Positions 1 through 6,873 of a DNA stretch of 17,174 nt are shown piece by piece. The translations under genes and the position numbers were made by a program. Origin of the DNA: CAJXTB01 sp047626195 (GTDB taxonomy: Bacteria; Myxococcota_A; UBA796; GCA-2862545); contig JBLHSN010000100.1 of the NCBI GenBank assembly GCA_047626195.1, positions 1-17,174 on the forward strand. The letters run 5' to 3'. The notes under the pieces were generated by a model. That model was not told where the DNA came from. It searched no databases and saw nothing but the letters and a program-made list of their open reading frames with translations. Numbering within the stretch: the first letter of the stretch is position 1; every line of letters begins with the position of its first letter.

Positions 1-134
1 ACCACGCGAGGGTGCAGCGGAAGTGGAGGCGGTGTCGGAGGCAAGAAGCAAGCCCGCGAAAGCGTACTCCTGTACGCGAGGGGCGCAGCGACGCAGAATC
101 CGGCGCCGCATCCGCTTCCGATGCGGAACCCGAG
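1..134. repeat. Non-coding left edge with repeat-like structure
   Basis: No convincing gene is seen in this stretch. It holds two near-identical copies of a 16-17 nt word (ACGCGAGGGTGCAGCG at 4-19 and ACGCGAGGGGCGCAGCG at 74-90). It also holds a perfect 6-bp hairpin GCGTAC-TCCT-GTACGC at 62-77 and a perfect 7-bp hairpin CCGCATC-CGCTTCC-GATGCGG at 106-126. Such hairpin-rich, internally repeated sequence between genes resembles dispersed intergenic repeats, but only one locus is visible. A plus-strand frame is open from the window edge to a TAA at 150-152. Its product becomes a run of arginines, so it is probably not a gene, although the tail of a convergent gene cannot be excluded. Confidence 0.35.
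106..126 (-). terminator. Possible 3' hairpin of the aconitase transcript
   Basis: A 7-bp perfect stem (CCGCATC / GATGCGG, 7-nt loop) lies 9 nt beyond the stop codon of the last minus-strand gene. No T-run follows it on the minus strand, so it is not a standard intrinsic terminator. It may act as an RNA 3'-end stabiliser, or simply be part of the repeat-like left edge. Confidence 0.25.
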
Positions 135-779
135 CTAGCCGGATTGCCACATAAAGTAGGCTGATTCTGGACTCACATCATTGGGGTCCAAAAAGATGTA
201 CCCCATTCCGCCCGGCGTGATGTCGAAGCTCACTATGTTGGTGGTGAACTGAACGGCCAGTCGCATATTGCCTTCGCCGGTCTTGCTCTTCGGCGTGGCC
301 TCGCCCTGCAACCACACGGCTCCACCGCCGACTTTGTCGTGCTTGATGGAGGACAGGGCCTGAGTCATGGTCACCTCGCCGGCCTTGACCCGACGCATCA
401 GGTCCAGCTCATCCACAGGCTCCCCTGCGATGAGCCGAGTCCGCCGGTACACCCGAACCGTTGGTGGTCCGTCGTACAACGTGTCGTCTTTCTCGGCATG
501 AAGAAGCACTTTGTTCGCACCATTGTGGGCGTTCCAGTCTTCACACCGCCCCCCCGTGGCATGACAGATGAACACGCTCAAGCGTTCATAGCCGCCAAGG
601 TCAACAGACGGACCTGCGTCGACCTGCATCATGTGGCACATGGGCGCACCGCACACCGCACATCGGGGCCAGAGGTTCCCACGAATGCCTCGTGGGTGCC
701 CTCCATACGACCCGATGAACTCGCCATCCCCCGATCCTTTGACCATCTGCCGGGATGTCCAGTTGGTGCGTGCGCTCAC
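135..779 (-). CDS. DUF1963/YwqG-like cysteine-containing protein
   Basis: Predicted 214-aa cytoplasmic protein with no signal peptide or membrane segment. The start is GTG at 779: a GGAG lies 8 nt upstream, and it begins 3 nt after the aconitase stop, which suggests translational coupling. A later ATG at 746 has no good ribosome site. Residues 38-93 contain WP, CAVCGAPM, SVFICHA and CEDWN, with cysteines at 40, 43, 48, 72 and 79. The C-terminal part has FDITPGGMGYIF and ends FMWQSG. This layout (WP near the start, C-x-x-C-G-x-P, an 'F-x-C' strand, a final domain ending in W-Q) recalls the YwqG/DUF1963 and PDCD2-like families, whose biochemical role is largely unknown. The cysteines could bind zinc. 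The family call is from pattern memory only; the gene itself is well supported by its spacing behind aconitase. Confidence 0.55.
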   Translation of the reverse strand: MSARTNWTSRQMVKGSGDGEFIGSYGGHPRGIRGNLWPRCAVCGAPMCHMMQVDAGPSVDLGGYERLSVFICHATGGRCEDWNAHNGANKVLLHAEKDDTLYDGPPTVRVYRRTRLIAGEPVDELDLMRRVKAGEVTMTQALSSIKHDKVGGGAVWLQGEATPKSKTGEGNMRLAVQFTTNIVSFDITPGGMGYIFLDPNDVSPESAYFMWQSG

Positions 780-782
780 TCG

Positions 783-3050
783 TCAGACTCCGGCGTCGGT
801 ACGAATCTTATTCAGTGCCGACCCAGCCTTGAACCACTCGATCTGGTCGTAGTTCAGCGTGTGGGCAAGCGGGATATTGTCGACGGTACCGTCGGCATGC
901 TTGAGTTCCAAGATGACTTCGCTACCTGGGGCCAAGTTGGCCAGGTCGCGAACAGCCACAATGTCGTCCACACAGGCCTTGTCGTAGTCGGCCGGATCCT
1001 TAAAGGTCAACGGCAACACGCCCTGCTTCTTCAGGTTCGTTTCATGGATACGAGCGAAGCCGCGCACAATGACGGCGCGCGCGCCCTGCAGACGAGGTTC
1101 CATGGCGGCGTGCTCGCGCGAGCTCCCTTCACCGTAGTTCTCGTCACCAATGGCGACCCACTCTTGGCCGGCTGCGCGATAGGCAATCGCCAGGTCGGGC
1201 AGTGCTGTAACAGCGTTGCCGTCGAGCAGATTAATACCCATGCCCGGGTCCGCTGCGAATGCGTTGTTGGCGGTGAGGAACATGTTCCGCGAGATGTTGG
1301 TCAGGTGGCCACGGTACTTGAGCCACGGCCCAGCAGGTGAGATGTGGTCAGTGGTGCACTTGCCGACGGCCTTGAGCAAGATGCGCAGGCCTTCAATGTC
1401 GCTTCCGTCCCATGCGGCGAACGGGGTCAAGCGCTCAATGCGCTCGCTGGTCTCGCTGATGTCCACGCTAATTTGGTCTCGCTGTCCGGCGGGAGGCGGC
1501 TCAACCAAGCGGCCAAGACCACCGAGGAACCCCTTATCAGGTAGAATATCACCGGTCGGCGGTTCAAACTTGAACATCTTGCCGTCTGGTGTTTCGATGC
1601 TGTCCGTCAGCGGGTTGAAGTCCAGACGACCGGCGAATGCCATGGCCACGGTGATCTCGGGAGAGCCAATAAAGCCGAGTGTGGCTGGGTTGGCATCATT
1701 GCGGCCACGGAAGTTACGGTTGAACGACGTGACGATGCTGTTGCGCTCGCCTTTCTTGACGTCGTCACGCTTCCACTGACCGATGCACGGGCCACAGGCG
1801 TTGGCGAGGACGACGGCGCCCACACTCTCAAGCGCCGCAATCTGGCCATCGCGCTGGATGGTCTCGTGGATGCGGTCCGAGCCAGGAGTGACCATCAGGG
1901 GGGTCTTGGTGGCGTCGATTCCGGCAGCCTTGGCCTGCATGGCGAGGTTCGCCACTCGGCTCATGTCCTCGTAAGACGAGTTCGTGCACGAGCCAATCAG
2001 CGCATAATGAAGGGTCTTCGGGTAGTCGTTCTCGGTGGCGCGCTCGGCCATCTTGCTGATGGGGTGAGCGAGGTCTGGAGTGAACGGTCCGACCAGGTGC
2101 GGTTCGAGGGTAGACAGGTCGATTTCGATGACGCGGTCGTAGTACTTCTCGGGGTTGGCGTAGACTTCAGGGTCGCTGCGCAGCATGTCCTTGTGCGCGT
2201 CCGCCATGTCCGCGATGTCCGAGCGGTTGGTGGCGCGGAGGTATCGACCGTGGGCTTCGTCGTAGGCGAAGATGGAGGTCGTGGCACCGAGCTCAGCACC
2301 CATGTTGGTGATGGTTCCCTTGCCGGTACAGCTGATGGATTCGGCGCCGGGACCGAAGTATTCAACAATGGCGTTCGTCCCACCCTTGACGGTGAGGATA
2401 TCGAGCACCTTGAGAATGACATCCTTGCTCGCGGTCCAGCCAGTCAGCTCGCCGGTCAGCTTGACGCCAATAATCTTCGGGCAGAGCAATTCCCACGGCA
2501 GTCCAACCATGACGTCCACCGCGTCTGCGCCGCCAACACCAATGGCTGCCATTCCGAGCCCGCCAGCATTTGGCGTGTGGCTATCCGTACCGATCATCAG
2601 GCCGCCGGGGAACGCGTAGTTCTCCAGCACAACCTGGTGAATAATGCCGGCACCGGGCTTCCAGAAGCCCATGCCATAGCGCTCGCCTGCGGAGCGAAGG
2701 AAGGCGTAGACCTCGTGGTTTTCACGCATCGCCGTGTCCATGTCTTCATCCACACCCTTGTGAGCGCGGATGAGGTGGTCACAGTGAATAGTGGTCGGGA
2801 CGGCAACTTCGTCCTTACCAGCAAGCATGAACTGAAGAATAGCCATCTGCGCAGTGGCATCTTGCAATGCAACGCGGTCCGGAGTCAGCTCCAAGTAGCT
2901 CTTGCCACGGATGAACTCTTGGTTCTCGGGGTCTACCAAGTGACCGAAGAGAATCTTCTCCGACAGCGTGATGGGACGACCGAGGCGGCGACGAGCAATA
3001 TCGTGGCGGTCGGCGAGCTTAGAGTAGAGGTTCCGGGCGAGTTCTGACAT
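783..3050 (-). CDS. acn: Aconitate hydratase, mitochondrial type
   Basis: Aconitase (EC 4.2.1.3) interconverts citrate and isocitrate in the TCA cycle through a [4Fe-4S] cluster in the cytoplasm. The 755-aa product has the expected full length for the mitochondrial-type family. Visible marks are PTTIHCDHL (85-93), MIGTDSHTPNAGG (152-164), the cluster ligand Cys355 in GSCTNSSYEDM, Cys419 and Cys422 in ACGPCIGQW, and the swivel-domain motif YGEGSSREHAAMEPR near the C terminus. The start is ATG at 3050 with GGAG immediately upstream and a typical family N terminus; the frame stays open to 3161, but that extension is basic and not family-like. A YwqG-like gene follows after 3 nt. The divergent neighbour is a BlaI-type repressor, and paired operators lie in the 215-bp gap, so repressor control is plausible. 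I could not place a convincing -10/-35 pair for this gene. Confidence 0.97.
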   Translation of the reverse strand: MSELARNLYSKLADRHDIARRRLGRPITLSEKILFGHLVDPENQEFIRGKSYLELTPDRVALQDATAQMAILQFMLAGKDEVAVPTTIHCDHLIRAHKGVDEDMDTAMRENHEVYAFLRSAGERYGMGFWKPGAGIIHQVVLENYAFPGGLMIGTDSHTPNAGGLGMAAIGVGGADAVDVMVGLPWELLCPKIIGVKLTGELTGWTASKDVILKVLDILTVKGGTNAIVEYFGPGAESISCTGKGTITNMGAELGATTSIFAYDEAHGRYLRATNRSDIADMADAHKDMLRSDPEVYANPEKYYDRVIEIDLSTLEPHLVGPFTPDLAHPISKMAERATENDYPKTLHYALIGSCTNSSYEDMSRVANLAMQAKAAGIDATKTPLMVTPGSDRIHETIQRDGQIAALESVGAVVLANACGPCIGQWKRDDVKKGERNSIVTSFNRNFRGRNDANPATLGFIGSPEITVAMAFAGRLDFNPLTDSIETPDGKMFKFEPPTGDILPDKGFLGGLGRLVEPPPAGQRDQISVDISETSERIERLTPFAAWDGSDIEGLRILLKAVGKCTTDHISPAGPWLKYRGHLTNISRNMFLTANNAFAADPGMGINLLDGNAVTALPDLAIAYRAAGQEWVAIGDENYGEGSSREHAAMEPRLQGARAVIVRGFARIHETNLKKQGVLPLTFKDPADYDKACVDDIVAVRDLANLAPGSEVILELKHADGTVDNIPLAHTLNYDQIEWFKAGSALNKIRTDAGV

Positions 3051-3162
3051 GGGGGCTCCGGTGCAGTCGGGATGATGAGTAACGAATGGCGGGCTCTGTA
3101 ACCCTTGTCTCCCCACCGCGCTGAACTCGAACCGAGCACGGAACAAACGGCGACGAACCACC

Positions 3163-3192
3163 TTGACAAACCCGTAAGGAACGGCATCTACA
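3163..3192 (+). promoter_or_regulatory. Candidate promoter of the BlaI-type repressor
   Basis: A perfect -35 hexamer TTGACA lies at 3163-3168, followed after 18 nt by a weak -10 candidate TCTACA at 3187-3192. Transcription would begin near 3199, so both palindromic operators (3201-3235) would lie in the first ~40 transcribed bases. That position suits autorepression by blocking initiation or clearance. The -10 match is poor (3 of 6). Confidence 0.4.
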
Positions 3193-3198
3193 AGCTAA

Positions 3199-3216
3199 AT
3201 ACGAAAGGCTTCGTTT
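3199..3216. promoter_or_regulatory. Operator palindrome 1, BlaI-type
   Basis: Inverted repeat ACGAA-AGGC-TTCGT at 3201-3214, with a further outer A/T pair at 3199/3216 after one mismatch. It shares half-sites and the 4-bp spacer length with the second palindrome. BlaI/MecI proteins are dimers that bind such dyads, often in pairs upstream of their own gene. Confidence 0.65.
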
Positions 3217-3219
3217 CAC

Positions 3220-3235
3220 TACGAACAATTTCGTA
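3220..3235. promoter_or_regulatory. Operator palindrome 2, BlaI-type
   Basis: Perfect 16-bp dyad TACGAA-CAAT-TTCGTA. Its centre is exactly 20 bp from that of palindrome 1, about two helical turns, so two repressor dimers could sit on the same DNA face. It ends 30 bp before the repressor start codon and lies between two divergent genes, so it could control either or both. Confidence 0.72.
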
Positions 3236-3265
3236 ATACCGAGATCTTTGTGCCCAAGAGTATCT

Positions 3266-3643
3266 ATGTCCAGCGTCCCAACACCGACTCACGCAGAGCT
3301 CACACTGCTCAACCTTCTATGGAAACGAGGGCCGAGCACGGTACACAACTTGATCGACGCCATGCCAGCACGAGCAATTGGCTACACCACCGTTCTGAAG
3401 ACTCTTCAGATCATGGATGCAAAAGGCTTGGTCGGCCGCGACTCTTCCCGTCGTCCACATGTCTTCGAAGCGGCCATCGAACAGACGGCAACCCAGCGCT
3501 CTATGGTTGGTCGTCTCGCTGATCGCGCGTTTCAAGGGTCCATTGCGTCCCTTGTGTTGAACGCTCTGGGCTCTGGACGAAGCAGCAAAGCCGAGCTCGC
3601 CGAAATTCGCGCCATGCTGGACCGTCTTGCTGGGGACGACTGA
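3266..3643 (+). CDS. BlaI/MecI/CopY-family transcriptional repressor
   Basis: 125-aa winged-helix repressor, normal length for the family. The N-terminal DNA-binding domain shows LTLLNLLWKRGPSTV (helix 1-2), the recognition segment GYTTVLKTLQIMDAKGLV, and the wing RRPHVFEA. The C-terminal half (QRSMVGRLADRAFQGSIASL) matches the family's dimerisation helices. The ATG at 3266 is chosen because AAGAG lies 6 nt upstream; a TTG at 3248 in frame is an unlikely alternative. Family members are normally inactivated by a BlaR1/MecR1 M56 protease encoded directly downstream. Here that gene follows with what was probably a TGATG overlap but is now decayed, so the repressor may have lost its normal inducer. 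Divergent orientation to aconitase and two operator dyads suggest control of itself and perhaps of the aconitase operon. Beta-lactam sensing is not implied: no beta-lactamase is nearby. Confidence 0.9.
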   Translation: MSSVPTPTHAELTLLNLLWKRGPSTVHNLIDAMPARAIGYTTVLKTLQIMDAKGLVGRDSSRRPHVFEAAIEQTATQRSMVGRLADRAFQGSIASLVLNALGSGRSSKAELAEIRAMLDRLAGDD

Positions 3644-4426
3644 TACTCGACACCTTGGCCTGAACCCTGGTTCACTCGCTGTGGCAAGGCTTGGTTGTTG
3701 GCTCCATCGCTGCCATCGCGCTGTCTGCCGTACCCGGTCGTCGGCCGGGTCCATCCCGTCCCGTTGGTTCCAGCCGCCACCTATTCTTCGACTTTCCCCT
3801 GACTAGTTGCGCGCTGTGCTCGCCCGCGAACTGGCTCACCTGCTTCACCACGACCCGCTCAGCCAAGCCGCCCAAGAGGCAGTCGCCATGGCTTTTTCTA
3901 CCATCCAGTCACGTGGTGGCTCACGCGCGTTGCCCGCCACTTCCGTGACCATGCATGTGACGCCGTAGTCGCCAAGATGATTGGTAAGAAGGCCATCGCC
4001 ATTGCCCTATTCAGGCTGGACCAGCATCGCATTGACGACTTCGCTCTACCCACTTCCGGGGATCTGGCCTCACACATCCACCGTCTGGTTCAGCCGAGAA
4101 CTCGCCACCACATCCGGCTAGCGGGTGGATTCGCCACCGTCGTACTCATGGTCGCAGCGCCAGCACTGGCATCCGAACGAGCTGCCGAGCGAGAGTTCCG
4201 CTGCTCGGAGCGTCAAACAGAAGCGCTCATCGCTGTGGCCAGCACTGCACCAGGGAGGGCCGACCGTGACATCATAGGCGAAGCCCTGAAACGGGCACTC
4301 ACCGAGAGAGCAGACGCCCTAGTCGCCGTGGAGGCCGCTGTCTTACGGGGGTCGACCGCCACTACGCCGAGTGCCAATCAGCAGCCATTACTGCGCTTTA
4401 AAGACCCTATTAAGACATGGTCGTGA
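3643..4426 (+). pseudogene. Decayed M56 (BlaR1/MecR1-type) sensor peptidase
   Basis: Remnant of a membrane zinc protease that would cleave the upstream repressor. ATA at 3643-3645 sits where ATG would give a TGATG overlap with the repressor stop. The reading then runs LDTLA, TGA (3661-3663), TLVHSLWQGLVVGSIAAI, a typical M56 first membrane helix. Only about 57 codons separate the start from the active-site region, where intact relatives have roughly 190, so most of the membrane domain is deleted. The zinc motif, in another frame from 3816, reads VLARELAHLLHHDP: Arg (CGC) replaces the first His (CAC) of HExxH. A -1 shift in the T-run at 3893-3897 then leads to FYHPVTWWLTRVARHF, DHACDAVV, IHRLVQPRTRH and a last hydrophobic helix ending PALA before the stop at 4426. 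All are M56 hallmarks in order. Four kinds of lesion make this a true pseudogene even if the homopolymer shift is a base-calling error. Confidence 0.85.
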
Positions 4427-4584
4427 GCTTAGTCGAGTCGGTTCTACCGAGCTATCTCGAACCGGAGCAGCTCGACCACTATCGGCTGGACCTCGAAGAC
4501 AGCGGTCAGCACAGGGACATGTCCGACGACCTCATGCCAGTACTCCTGCAGACTCGCTGTGTTGTGAGCCCAAAGCCAGCGTAG
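4417..4584 (+). CDS. Doubtful 55-aa ORF at the end of the M56 remnant
   Basis: ATG at 4417 overlaps the end of the M56 remnant by 10 nt and opens a 55-codon frame to TAG at 4582-4584. The product is acidic and fairly protein-like (LPSYLEPEQLDHYRLDLED, MSDDLMPVLLQ) but I do not recognise it. It may be a small gene, the eroded 3' end of a larger one, or chance. There is no clear ribosome binding site. The remaining 86 bp up to 4670 hold nothing I can identify and no clear terminator. Confidence 0.2.
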   Translation: MVVSLVESVLPSYLEPEQLDHYRLDLEDSGQHRDMSDDLMPVLLQTRCVVSPKPA

Positions 4585-4670
4585 AGACGTATTGACCTGA
4601 ATGAACCGGTCGCATTTTACCGCAAGAAAGTACGGTCGATGTCGGTCGTGACGAAACAGGAGTGCGACGC

Positions 4671-6191
4671 CTAGTCCTCGTCAAACCAGCTGTAGACCTC
4701 CAATGCGTCATTGTCTTCTGGATTGAACGCAACCGCTTGAACGACCGCCGAATGGGCCATCTCCATGTCGCCAAACTGAAATGCGGCTGCAGCGAGATTA
4801 GTCCACGAGGGCGTCGACATGGGCAACGCGTCCGCACTCTCGCTAAAGTAGCGAACAGCGAGTTCCCAGTCCTCTATTGCGTACGCTAAACGTCCCATGT
4901 CGAAGTACACATCGTACGGTTCCGGCAGGTAGGACGTGGCCTCAACGCGCTCCAACACCCCCAAGATGGTGGCCGAGTCGACGTCACCAGACAAAATTGC
5001 TTCTTCCAACACATCTACGGTCCGCTCCAGACCGGTCGGCTCGTGGCCACACAACCGGAGCAAGGTGAGAGCTTCGCCCGCGTTTTCGGGCGACACCGCA
5101 CAGGCCATCTCCCAGATTGTTCCATAGGTCCCAGCGTCCAAGTCCGACCAACGTGAAAACGCACGATTCAGAGCTTGAGGACGCACACCTCGCGACAAAA
5201 CAATCGTGTCGAGCCCCTCACCGGGGTGCCAACAGGACAGCGACTTGCCACCGATGTGCTCATTCCACCAGGCAAGACCGTGCAGATTGACGTTCATCGA
5301 GATGCTTCCATGCCGCGCAATCTCTTCCATCTCGTCACGGGGGACTTCATCTAGCCGACGTGGCCCTTTGTCAGCCACAATGACCAGACTCGACGGGGTC
5401 AAGCAACGAATTCGGTCGATGAAGGCGAGTCCTGCGACCGGAAGCGTGAACGCCCCCTGTACGGAGTCCGCGTAGTGCTGCAGAAGTGGCGCGTGCGGAT
5501 TGCCATCAGCGACGTCTACCGCCTCCCAGTGAACCGCGAGATAGTCGAGCAGACGCGGGTCTTCGGGGTCAGCGTCCAAGGGAATACTCATTCCCATGTT
5601 CATGGCCTTGATGGCCCCCCCCTCCACCCTATACGCGTCCGTCGGAACGCCATCGAAGCAGTAGTTCGCCAAGACCACCACCGGGCCGTCTATTGCAACG
5701 GGCAGGTCATCCGCGCACAAGTCCCACGCGGCAAACCGTACACGTCCAGCAGCAGCTTGCTCGACAAACCACGGCTGGCGACGCGCAGCATCTAGGTTCT
5801 TATCGACCAAGTCGGTCAGCACCAACTGGACGTCCATGTCCGCCAGCTCCGACTCTGCCAACAGCCCCTGAAGCCAACGGTCCAGATGAAATGCGAGCCG
5901 TCCGGTCCCGGAGGCCAGCTCCAAAATGGTGACCCGCCCCTCCCGACCCAGCTGCCCCTGTGCAACGAGGTCCTGAAGAAAGCCGAAGATGAGCTCAGCC
6001 TGAATCCGGCCATTCCAGGTGCTGGTGGTCACGTAGTCGGGCACTTCTTCCCAAGCGAGCGGGCCACGCGCCAAAAAGTAACGACCATTCAAGTCCCAAA
6101 GAGCCGACGACGACAACGGCGTGGGGTCCTGTAAAACAACACGCTCTTTCAGCGGAAGTGCGCAAACAGGCACCGTATCGGACACTTCCAT
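4671..6191 (-). CDS. MidA-like SAM-dependent methyltransferase with C-terminal TPRs
   Basis: 506-aa cytoplasmic protein. Residues about 85-335 form a class I methyltransferase: motif I VTILELASGTGRLA (87-100), an acidic end of the next strand in VLTDLVDKNLDAA (124-136), and VVVLANYCFDGVPTDAYRV (171-189), which resembles the 'ANE-x-x-D-A-x-P' segment of MidA/NDUFAF7-type enzymes. LVIVADKGPRR and ARHGSISMNVNLHGLAWW (292-309) match later MidA segments. MidA-family enzymes methylate arginine in respiratory complex I; the substrate here is unknown. Residues about 425-495 hold two TPR-like helical pairs (MGRLAYAIEDWELAVRYF, NLAAAAFQFGDMEMAHSAVV), probably for partner binding. ATG at 6191 has only a weak GGCGGT upstream. 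The neighbours give no functional hint. Confidence 0.65.
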   Translation of the reverse strand: MEVSDTVPVCALPLKERVVLQDPTPLSSSALWDLNGRYFLARGPLAWEEVPDYVTTSTWNGRIQAELIFGFLQDLVAQGQLGREGRVTILELASGTGRLAFHLDRWLQGLLAESELADMDVQLVLTDLVDKNLDAARRQPWFVEQAAAGRVRFAAWDLCADDLPVAIDGPVVVLANYCFDGVPTDAYRVEGGAIKAMNMGMSIPLDADPEDPRLLDYLAVHWEAVDVADGNPHAPLLQHYADSVQGAFTLPVAGLAFIDRIRCLTPSSLVIVADKGPRRLDEVPRDEMEEIARHGSISMNVNLHGLAWWNEHIGGKSLSCWHPGEGLDTIVLSRGVRPQALNRAFSRWSDLDAGTYGTIWEMACAVSPENAGEALTLLRLCGHEPTGLERTVDVLEEAILSGDVDSATILGVLERVEATSYLPEPYDVYFDMGRLAYAIEDWELAVRYFSESADALPMSTPSWTNLAAAAFQFGDMEMAHSAVVQAVAFNPEDNDALEVYSWFDED

Positions 6192-6339
6192 TTTACCGCC
6201 ACGCGGGTCAACGCCGCGTAGTGCGGGTGACGACGCGCGCCCGCCTATCGCCGCAGTTCATCCTCCGGGAGACGAAAAGCGTGCAAAACAACGATGCCCT
6301 CCCCTTGGACAGCGCGGTCGCGGCAATTCAGCGTGTGGT

Positions 6340-6741
6340 TCAGGCGCAGACCTGCTGTGTCGCGTCCAGCTCCAGTGTCACTTCCTGGGTGTCAACATGG
6401 CACTCATTGCCAGTCACGGTCACTGTCGCGACTGCGGTGTCGGTGAACCAGCAGGCAGCGTCATTGGGGTCCTCCCTGTTGAAAGTCGCGGTGACGACGA
6501 ACTCCCCTTCTGTCTCAAAAGCGGTCCAGAAGTCAGTACAGTCGCTCGGTTCTCCCTCGCACTCCGCTTGTTGAGTCGCACCGCCATCAATCGTGTAGGT
6601 GACTTCCGCGCCGGGAACCGCGTCTCCATTCAGATCCACCACCTCGACCGCCACGCTAACAAAGGCTGACAAATCGCAGTCGACTCCACCCACATCGCAG
6701 CCGGCCAAGACGACCAGCAAACCACCCAAAAACTGTCGCAT
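6340..6741 (-). CDS. Small cysteine-rich lipoprotein with a beta-sandwich-like domain
   Basis: 133-aa predicted lipoprotein. ATG at 6741 is set by an excellent AAGGGAGA site 4 nt upstream; the frame is open further upstream but lacks signal-peptide character. The N terminus MRQFLGGLLVVLAGC is a short lipoprotein signal with lipobox LAGC, giving acylated Cys15 and envelope anchoring. The mature part starts VAVEVVDLNGDAVPGAEVTY, a pattern common in Ig-like or carboxypeptidase-regulatory-like beta-sandwich domains, followed by several cysteines that could pair in the periplasm. Function is unknown. It has its own sigma-54-type promoter candidate, so it is probably expressed independently of rlmL upstream. 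Confidence 0.75.
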   Translation of the reverse strand: MRQFLGGLLVVLAGCDVGGVDCDLSAFVSVAVEVVDLNGDAVPGAEVTYTIDGGATQQAECEGEPSDCTDFWTAFETEGEFVVTATFNREDPNDAACWFTDTAVATVTVTGNECHVDTQEVTLELDATQQVCA

Positions 6742-6772
6742 GAGCTCTCCCTTTTGTTCGTACGAGAGCCTA

Positions 6773-6788
6773 TGCAAGTTTGGCGCCA
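6773..6788 (-). promoter_or_regulatory. Sigma-54 (-24/-12) promoter of the lipoprotein gene
   Basis: On the minus strand the sequence reads TGGCGCCAAACTTGCA. The consensus is TGGCACGRNNNTTGCW; the spacing is exact, the -24 GG and -12 GC are invariant, and only two consensus positions differ. The predicted start lies near 6762, giving a leader of about 20 nt that contains the AAGGGAGA ribosome site of the lipoprotein at 6741. The -24 half is also part of a perfect 14-bp palindrome GTTTGGCGCCAAAC (6778-6791). Confidence 0.6.
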
Positions 6789-6851
6789 AACCTCTAGGCC
6801 ACCGCTATTTAGGGGGTCGATGGATGTTCATGGCCTATACCCCGGCGGCAA

Positions 6852-6873
6852 AGTCGGACAACTATGTCCGACT
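6852..6873. promoter_or_regulatory. Perfect 9-bp inverted repeat: activator site or terminator
   Basis: AGTCGGACA-ACTA-TGTCCGACT, a 9-bp perfect stem with a 4-nt spacer. It overlaps the rlmL stop codon (6872-6874). Its centre lies about 100 bp upstream of the predicted sigma-54 start, a usual place for an enhancer-binding-protein site. Read as RNA from the minus strand it is a strong hairpin followed only by TTTGCC, so it could instead be a weak intrinsic terminator of rlmL. The sequence alone does not decide. Confidence 0.5.

Noticed and set aside
339..1340. Long plus-strand open frame (333 codons) across the aconitase and YwqG-like genes
   Set aside because: It runs antisense through two genes supported by motifs and spacing, and its product is low-complexity and unlike any family.
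1866..3047. Long plus-strand open frame (393 codons) opposite aconitase
   Set aside because: It mirrors the highly biased codon use of the aconitase gene; its product has no recognisable motif and no ribosome site.
3977..4426. Stand-alone 149-aa gene
   Set aside because: Its sequence is the C-terminal part of an M56 peptidase whose upstream half lies in other frames, so it is a fragment of a pseudogene.
3643..4426. Beta-lactam resistance locus
   Set aside because: Although BlaI and M56 remnants are present, there is no beta-lactamase or PBP gene; these regulators control many unrelated genes.
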